A stretch of 64,000 nucleotides of DNA from Mallotus nudiflorus (Eukaryota; Streptophyta; Magnoliopsida; Malpighiales; Euphorbiaceae). This document shows, one piece after another, positions 58,444 to 64,000 of the stretch. The stretch lies in NCBI GenBank assembly GCA_947683625.1, contig CANTUR010000280.1, forward strand, positions 310,001 to 374,000, given 5' to 3'. A model generated the notes under the pieces. That model was given only the letters and a program-made list of their open reading frames with translations, searched no databases and had not been told where the DNA came from. Each line of letters starts with the position of its first letter. Positions within the stretch are counted from its first letter, which is position 1. The position numbers were made by a program, and so were the translations under genes.

Positions 58444-59640
58444 TTGTCATGGATGAAAGACAAAGATAAGAATACTAGTTTCTTCTATAAAACAACTGCA
58501 AGAAGAAAGAGGAGAAACACCATTTACAAAATTCAAACTCCAGATGGTTCTTGGTGTGAAGAAGTATATGGGATTGCTCAAATTTTTTCAAATTACTTTA
58601 GAGAATTATTTTCTTCAACTAATTTCCTTGACATGGATAGGGTAATTGCATCTGTGGATAAATCATTAGATGTTCAACAAAGAGCTTTTCTTGCTCAACC
58701 TTTCACTAGAGATGAGATTTTTATGCTTTATCTTAGTTGCATCCTACTAAAGCTCCAGGCGCTGACGGTATGCCTACACTTTTCTTTTATAAATTTTGGC
58801 ATGTTTTTGGTGACGATGTGACTAATTCTAATCTAATTGAATGATAGAGCTTCCCCTGAACAATTTAATCAAACTCTTATTGCTTGTATTCCTAAAATTA
58901 AAGACCCTCTCACTCATAAAGACTTTAGACCTATTAGCCTTTGTAATGTTCTTTTTAAAATTGTCAGAAAGACTATAACTAATAGGCTTAAAGTTGTTCT
59001 TCCTTGTCTCATACATGAAACCCAATTGGCATTTGTTCCAGGTCGACAAATTCTAGACAATGGTCTCCTTGCTTTGGAACTTTTTCACTATATGAAAAAT
59101 AAGAAAAATGGATCTAAAGGCTTTTATGCTTTAAAGTTAGACATGAGTAAAGCCTATAATAGAGATGAATGGAACTTTTTGCAAAAAGTCATGGATAAAA
59201 TGGGCTTTCCATGTAATTGGGTATCCTTGATTATTTCATGTGTTTCCACCATGTCATATTTGATTCTTGTTAATGGTTGTCCAGGTCCTTTCTTCACCCC
59301 TTCCAAAGGATTGTGATAGGGGGATCCATTATCCCCGTATTTATTTCTATTGTGTGCAGAAGCCTTTTTAAGTCTCATACGAAAGGCAGAGATTGAGGGC
59401 TCATTGCATGGCCTTAAAATTAGCAAATAAGCTCCAAATATTTCACATTTATTTTTTGCAGATGACAGCATCATATTTGGAAGGGCCAATCAAAGGGAGC
59501 TCCTTGCTATCAAGGATATTATGTTATGCTATGAACAAGGTTCGGGCCAAAAAATAAATTATGATAAGTCTGGCGTCTCTTTGACTCCAAATCTCTAGGC
59601 TGATTATTGTGATTTATTAAAATCTTATATAGGTGTTAGA
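58444..59640 (+). pseudogene. LINE ORF2 reverse transcriptase
   Basis: 58444-58821: 'SWMKDKDKNTSFFYKTTARR', 'FTRDEIFM'. The 'PTKAPGADGMPTLFFYKFWH' motif is split by a frameshift near 58740. 58837-59316: 'FRPISLCNVLFKIV', 'FVPGRQILDNGLLALELFHY', 'YALKLDMSKAYNRDEWNFL' (catalytic Asp). 'HLFFADDSIIFGRANQRE' near 59450-59500 keeps FADD. Stops at 59314 and about 59428. Confidence 0.8.
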
Positions 59641-60940
59641 CAGGTTGATAAGCATGCCAAGAATCTGGGGCTGCCCTCTGTGATCTCTAGATCTCGGAAA
59701 AAGCTTTTTAAGGACGTAGTGGATACAGTGAGAAAGAAGCTTTTATCATGGAAGGAGAAATCCTTATCTATTACGGGGAAGGAAACTCTTATCAAATCAG
59801 TTGTGCAATCCATCCCAGTATACCTACTGAGTTGCTTTAGATCCCCCATTCAGGTTTGCAAAACTCTCAATTCTATGTTTGCCAATTTCCAGTGGGGACA
59901 AAAATCGGAGGAGAAGAAAATGCACTAGTGTTCGTGGGAGAAGTTGTGTCTATCAAAGGCTGATGGAGGGATGAGTTTTAGAAACATTGAAGCGTTTAAT
60001 GCTGCTGTGTTGGGGAAACAAGGTTGGAGATTATTGCAGGATCCTAACTCTCTTCTTGCTAGGTCTCCTAAAGCTCGATATTGTCCAAGGACTTTGTTCA
60101 TGGAAGGTAGTCAAGGTTATGCACCAAGCTATTCATGGAAGAGTATTAGAGCAGCTAGGGACGTGCTTTCAAGAGGACTACGATATAGAGTACGAGATGG
60201 ATGAACTATTCGAATCTGGATTGATAAATGGTTGCTGGACCAATCAGATTTCCAAGTCCATACAATATCTCCTGATGTCAATATGGATCAACGTGTAGTT
60301 TCCTTGATTGATGATGATGGCCTTGGGTGGAAATGAGATGTATTGTGCAACCTTTTCCTAGCTAATGTGGTGAGTCAGATTCTTACTATCCTGTTGACTT
60401 GGCGCCGTCCCCATGATTCTCTTATTTGGCATTTCACAAAGTCAGGTTTATACTCCATTAAGTCTGATTACTATTTGGCTTGTAAGATGTCGAAGTATAT
60501 GCTGAATAGAGGCCCTTCTTCTTCATTTTCTCATAATTGGAAATGGGTCTGGCAGTTGTTTATTCCCCCTAAAGTTAAGATTTTCTTTCGGTGTTTACTG
60601 AATAATCTTTTACCGATGGGTTCTGAGTTTACAAGGCACTGATTGAATTATGATGATATCTGTTGTCGATGTGGTAATGGTACAGAATCATTGGAACACG
60701 CTTTCTGGGATTGTGATTGAGTCTCAGGTTCTGGTATACAAGTTGTCTCCGTTTTTCTAATTTAGTGTCCGACCATTCCCTTTCTCTTGTGGATTGGATT
60801 CTTCAGAAACGTGAGCAGCTCCCGAGAGAGGTATTCCCCACTTTTGTTATGTTGTTATGGGTTTTATGGCATTCCAGGAATAAGGTTGTCGTCGAGAGTG
60901 TCCATCTTGACGTTGTTAGGCACTCTCCTCCTGAGTCAAT
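59641..60940 (+). pseudogene. LINE ORF2 thumb/connection and zf-RVT region
   Basis: 59680-59928: 'LSWKEKSLSITGKETLIKSV' and 'SCFRSPIQVCKTLNSMFANF'. 59944-60204: 'CLSKADGGMSFRNIEAFNAA' and 'QGWRLLQDPNSLLAR'. 60343-60642: 'DSLIWHFTKSGLYSIKSDYY' and 'WKWVWQLFIPPKVKIFFRCL'. 'CCRCGNGTESLEHAFWDC'-like zinc motif near 60660-60716. One-base shifts and stops (60202, 60334, 60640, 60718) separate them. Confidence 0.75.
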
Positions 60941-61433
60941 TTCGAGATCTCAGACTTGGCGCCCTCGCCCTTGGGGATTCCTTAAAATCAATTCAGATGC
61001 TTCAGTTAGACAGGGGTGGGGTATCGGCTTGGGTGTGGTGATTAGAGATGATCATGGTAGAGCGCTGTAGGCAAAGTCGAGAAGAGAAACTGATGTCTTT
61101 ATGCCTGAAATTGCAGGGGCATTAGCTTGTCGTATGGGAGTTCAAATTGGCTTTTCTAGTCAGCTCCGACAGGTTTTTGTTGAGTCTGACTGTTTGCTGT
61201 TGAGTCAGAAGCTCAGCTCCGATAATTTTGATAACTCTGATTTGGGAATGCTTGCTCAAGATATTCGTTTTATCTGCTCAGTTTTTGATACTGTTCGTTT
61301 TCTTTATTTTCCTAGAACATGCAACCTAGCAGCTCATAATTTGGCTTCATATGCCTTGAGTCTAGATAGCCATGAAGAGGTGTGGGTTAATTCTTATCCT
61401 CCTCTTCATTTTTCGGATGTAATCCTTTCTTAG
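60940..61433 (+). pseudogene. LINE ORF2 RNase H-like C-terminus
   Basis: 'WRPRPWGFLKINSDASVRQG' and 'VVIRDDHGRAL' to 61070 (stop TAG), then 61101-61433 'MPEIAGALACRMGVQIGFSS', 'VFVESDCLLLSQKL', 'NLAAHNLASYALSL' to TAG 61431. Asp (NSDAS), Glu (PEIAGA) and Asp (ESD) of the RVT_3 active site are present. Followed within 25 bp by the A-tail. Confidence 0.8.
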
Positions 61434-61482
61434 TTTTCTATTCTATCGAATTTCCTCAAAAAAAAAAAAAAAAAAAAAAAAA

Positions 61483-62034
61483 GATAAATGATAATTCTTG
61501 GAAAATATGGGTTTATATTTATTTAACATTATATATTTGGAGAAACCTGTATTATAAATATATTTTATATGTGGAGATTGGTCTTCAAGGCCATAAATAT
61601 ATGTTTGTGCATTTTTCTTTGGTTAGAATTGCAATAGTTCCACGAGGAAAAAAATGAAGTGTTTATTAATCTCACTGATGATAGCATGACAGAGTGTTCA
61701 TTAATTTACATTTTGATATTATTATCATTAATCTCAACCTTCTATGTTTATGTCTATAATCATGGTCGTATGGTATGATCAAGATTATTATGGTGTAATT
61801 AATATTAAGCTGGTTATGAATGATGTGAATAATGCACATGCTGGCCACTTTGGCCGGCAACATACCCATTTCTTTCTTTTTATTTTACTTAATTTCAATT
61901 TTTTCTTTTTCATCTATGGTGTTTCCTTATCTTTTTTTGGCTTCTCCTTATTTTAGTTTTTTGGATGCTAACTTTAAGGCTTTTGGTGCCTTCCATGGCT
62001 ATATCTAGAGGTTCTTGTTTTCTCTCTTTTGTGC
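61483..62034. other. RLP-upstream type DNA and unassigned sequence
   Basis: 61565-61740 resembles the RLP upstream module (compare 'gaattgcaatagttccacgagg' with 345-362, and 'attaatctcaacctt' with about 1215). 61745-62034 has no family I recognise; it ends in a pyrimidine-rich stretch with 'tttgtgcag', a plausible 3' splice site. Confidence 0.4.
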
Positions 62035-62386
62035 AGGGAAGAAGCAGAATCCTTATAAAGCACAAAACTACTAGAATAAACAAAGGAACATTCCTCTATC
62101 AGGCCGACTGGAGAATCAGTCAGCTGCAATAGATCAGCAACCTGTTCGGAAAGTTCCTCTTCTAGGTTTTATAAAGTTCACTTGTGACATTAGCTACAGG
62201 CATAAGTCCAATATGGCAACCACGGTGATAATTGAGAGAGATGAGAATGGAGTGTTAAAGGAAGGCTACTGGTGTTTGAGATCTATGTTCTCAGTTCGGG
62301 TAGGAGAAGCTACCCCCTTTCTAGCAAGTGTGGTTCTAACGCAATCCAAGGAAGTGCACATGATCGTTTTTGAAACAGAGGACTAG
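62035..62386 (+). pseudogene. RNase H-like (RVT_3) fragment, possibly a host-gene exon
   Basis: After 'tttgtgcag|g', translation gives 'VRKVPLLGFIKFTCDISYRH', 'TTVIIERDENGVLKEGYWCL', 'VGEATPFLASVVLTQSKEVH' and 'IVFETED', ending at TAG 62384-62386. Spacing of Asp (CDIS), Glu (GEATPF) and Glu/Asp (FETED) fits the RVT_3 domain of plant RNase H-like proteins or a LINE ORF2 end. No RT motifs precede it and the splice-site-like start suggests a host-type gene or retro-copy. One stop near 62083 lies upstream of the domain. Not certain. Confidence 0.5.
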
Positions 62387-62702
62387 ATTGTTAATCATGT
62401 AAATGTAATACCTTCAATATCAGTGGTTAACACCTAGCTGAATTGCCTGATATTTTTAATCTGATGCTTGTAAGCTTTTGAGTTAATGATTAATATAATT
62501 TCATGCTAAAATAATAATAATAATGCACATTATTCACGAATTTACACAGCAAAGGAAGTGGAAGACTTTGTAGTTGACTTATTGTGGAAGACTTATAGTG
62601 TCTGCTTTAGTTTAGTGGAAGTCTTGTAACTGAGCATTTATGTCCTTAGATTCATACAGATTTTTCCCAACTTTTCGTATAGGTTTGTTTTTTTAAAGCA
62701 TG
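62387..62702. other. spacer before RLP4 fragment
   Basis: No gene. AT-rich with an (AAT)-like run near 62512-62523. It probably includes the RLP4 5' region, but I do not see the TATA context shared by the other three copies. Confidence 0.4.
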
Positions 62703-62985
62703 GCCATGGGGTCTTTAGTGTGGCTGTTTCTGTTGCACTTGCAAGCTTTTTCTTCTCCACTTGTGTCTTCAAATTCCAACTCTTACAACAATTCTCTGCC
62801 ATCATAATGAAAGCCTTGCCATAATCAGTTTCAAACACTCATTCTCTATTAGCACGCCTTTTATGTATGCTTTGCTCTCCAAAGACGGAATCATGGAAAG
62901 AAGGTACAGACTGCTCCTTCAGGTGGAATGGGGTGATTTGTGACATGGTAACAGGTCATGTAATTGGCCTTAACAAGTCACATCA
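62703..62985 (+). pseudogene. RLP4: 5' fragment of an RLP
   Basis: DNA matches RLP1 1542-1840. ATG at 62707 opens 'MGSLVWLFLLHLQAFSSPLV', a signal peptide shortened against RLP1, but two stops follow within 40 codons ('catcataatgaaagcc' where RLP1 has 'catcatgatgagaacc'). The LRR N-cap is present out of frame ('caggtggaatggggtgatttgtg'). Homology ends at about 62975 in 'attggccttaac'; no LRRs follow. Confidence 0.75.
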
Positions 62986-63690
62986 GCAAATTTTCACCTG
63001 GTGAATGGAATTACAAAAAAAAAAGTTTATGTATAAAATTGCACAAATTAAAAGGATATGCATTTTACAAAAAGCAATAAAAATTAAAAGTATATAATTA
63101 AATTATAAAAAGCGTTAAAATATATTTAAAGATTTTAAGATGAAGGTTGATTTCTCAAGCTTTGGTTAATTGTATTTAGGCTTCATTGCAGTCTTGTAAT
63201 AATGTAGCATTATTCAACAAGCCAAGAAAAGAATTTGCAATATGTATCAAAAGTCTAGTTAAGGGGGTAAAAATTTCAAAGCCGATAATATGTTTTATTT
63301 TGTTTGCCAAGAAAAAAAAAATTGTTTTACTGTTGATGAAATTTCATTATTTGATTTTTATATCACTCTTTTAAGTCTTGCTTGGTTAATTTGTCTTTCA
63401 ACATATGTAATGAAATAAAATGCTAATGAAATAAATATCTAAATTTCAACGATAATATTTTCAATCTTTTAAAAAATATCAAATAAAATTCAATCATAAG
63501 CTACATAAATATACTACAAAGCAGACACCACTAAGAATAGCTATTTAAATAGAAATAATGAAAAAGTTTCATAAAATAAGAAATAATAATTAAAAAAACC
63601 ACTGGTGAACTGAACAAGAAAATTAATAAATTATATATAGCAATTATAATTCATTCTAATTCTATAATGAGCCTTTTATATTTTTTAGGC
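62986..63690. other. AT-rich unassigned DNA
   Basis: No recognisable gene or element. A run of A at about 63014-63023 close to the RLP4 break may mark an old insertion edge. Confidence 0.4.
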
Positions 63691-63699
63691 CTAATACAT

Positions 63700-64000
63700 C
63701 TATAGGCCCTTAAGTATTAATATATTCCACTAGATTAGTCTTCACTGCCATTATGTTTTTATGTGTGGAAATTGGGAAATACTTATCAACATCCTTTGGC
63801 TTATCTAACTTTTTCCACACGCAGAAAAATGAAATCAGATTATTCTAATTAATTGATTGTAATTCATGAGAACTCGGAAATTATCATTAACCTCAACTAT
63901 TTCTTTTCTATATTTATAATCAAAAGCACTTTATCCACATGAAATAAGCATAACCCGTACAAGTTTTTTTTGTCATGAAAGAATTTTATTAATTATAATT
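63700..64000. other. upstream module of a possible further RLP
   Basis: 'ggaaattgggaaatacttatcaacatcctttggctta' in parts, and 'ccacatgaaataagcataa', match 266-300 and 1248-1266, with 1160-1320 collinear. By analogy with RLP1 a TATA box would lie about 100 bp and an ATG about 230 bp past the window end. Confidence 0.5.

Larger units (their letters stand above)
55493..61482 (+). mobile_element. near full-length L1-type LINE, plus strand
   Basis: About 6.0 kb: 5' UTR, ORF1 (about 55819-57350), ORF2 (about 57391-61433) with endonuclease, RT, zf-RVT and RNase H-like domain, 20-bp 3' UTR and a 25-A tail (61458-61482). All expected domains are present in order, each with stops or frameshifts. The 5' boundary is inferred from a candidate 9-of-10 target duplication and is uncertain by tens of bases. 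Confidence 0.85.

Noticed and set aside
61672..61956. Overlapping short frames on both strands
   Set aside because: No start context or motifs; part of the AT-rich upstream-like DNA.

Overview
This window is nuclear DNA of a eudicot plant. It has no bacterial-style operons. It is AT-rich and holds decayed copies of a Cf-9/Verticillium-wilt-type leucine-rich-repeat receptor-like protein (RLP) gene, embedded in plant Ty1-copia LTR retrotransposons, probable Gypsy-type solo LTRs and L1-type LINEs. I cannot name the species; the RLP style would suit a woody rosid, but that is a guess. I see no tRNA, rRNA, CRISPR array or clearly intact host gene.

Layout. 1-1544: RLP upstream DNA with a truncated LINE 3' end (736-955) and a TATA box (1424). 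1545-5052: the fullest RLP copy (RLP1), with signal peptide, LRRs, island, transmembrane segment and a probable terminal intron, broken by three stops and two frameshifts. 5797-12229: a tandem array of four LTRs alternating with three gag-only interiors, flanked as one block by a 5-bp target duplication. 12235-14136: spacer and the 5' part of RLP2. 14137-16335: a minus-strand Copia deletion derivative. 16340-18290: A-rich simple sequence and unassigned DNA. 18621-29262: a minus-strand LINE split by a complete 4.85-kb Copia (23185-28030). 29563-31342: RLP fragments around another minus-strand LTR (29929-30427). 32435-34486: a probable solo LTR with TSD catat. 35655-45175: RLP3, split by an 8-kb minus-strand Copia (36127-44165, TSD ttgaa) that itself contains a 2.8-kb solo LTR (40243-43087, TSD gttat). 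45219-55139: a full-length Sirevirus-type Copia (TSD ttaat). 55493-61482: a plus-strand LINE ending in a 25-A tail. 61483-64000: upstream-like DNA, an RNase H-like exon fragment, an RLP 5' fragment (62703) and, at the edge, the upstream region of what may be another RLP.

How it fits together. The locus looks like a tandemly duplicated RLP cluster: sequence 4004-14136 is repeated, with different insertions, at 30428 to about 44620. Because the duplicates differ in their insertions, each serves as an empty-site control for the other. The gag-only array is absent at 32215, and the solo LTR at 32435 is absent at about 12445. Many breaks are C-to-T or G-to-A changes (CAG to TAG, CAA to TAA, TGG to TAG, LTR ends TG/CA to TA), the pattern expected from methylated, silenced DNA.

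I did not find a new defence or regulatory system. The most unusual structure is the four-LTR/three-interior array with its paralogous empty site. Next come the leader shared between the gag-only family and a Copia with an unrelated gag, and the 231-bp LRR duplication in RLP1. All coordinates were read by eye and family names come from motif recognition, not searches.
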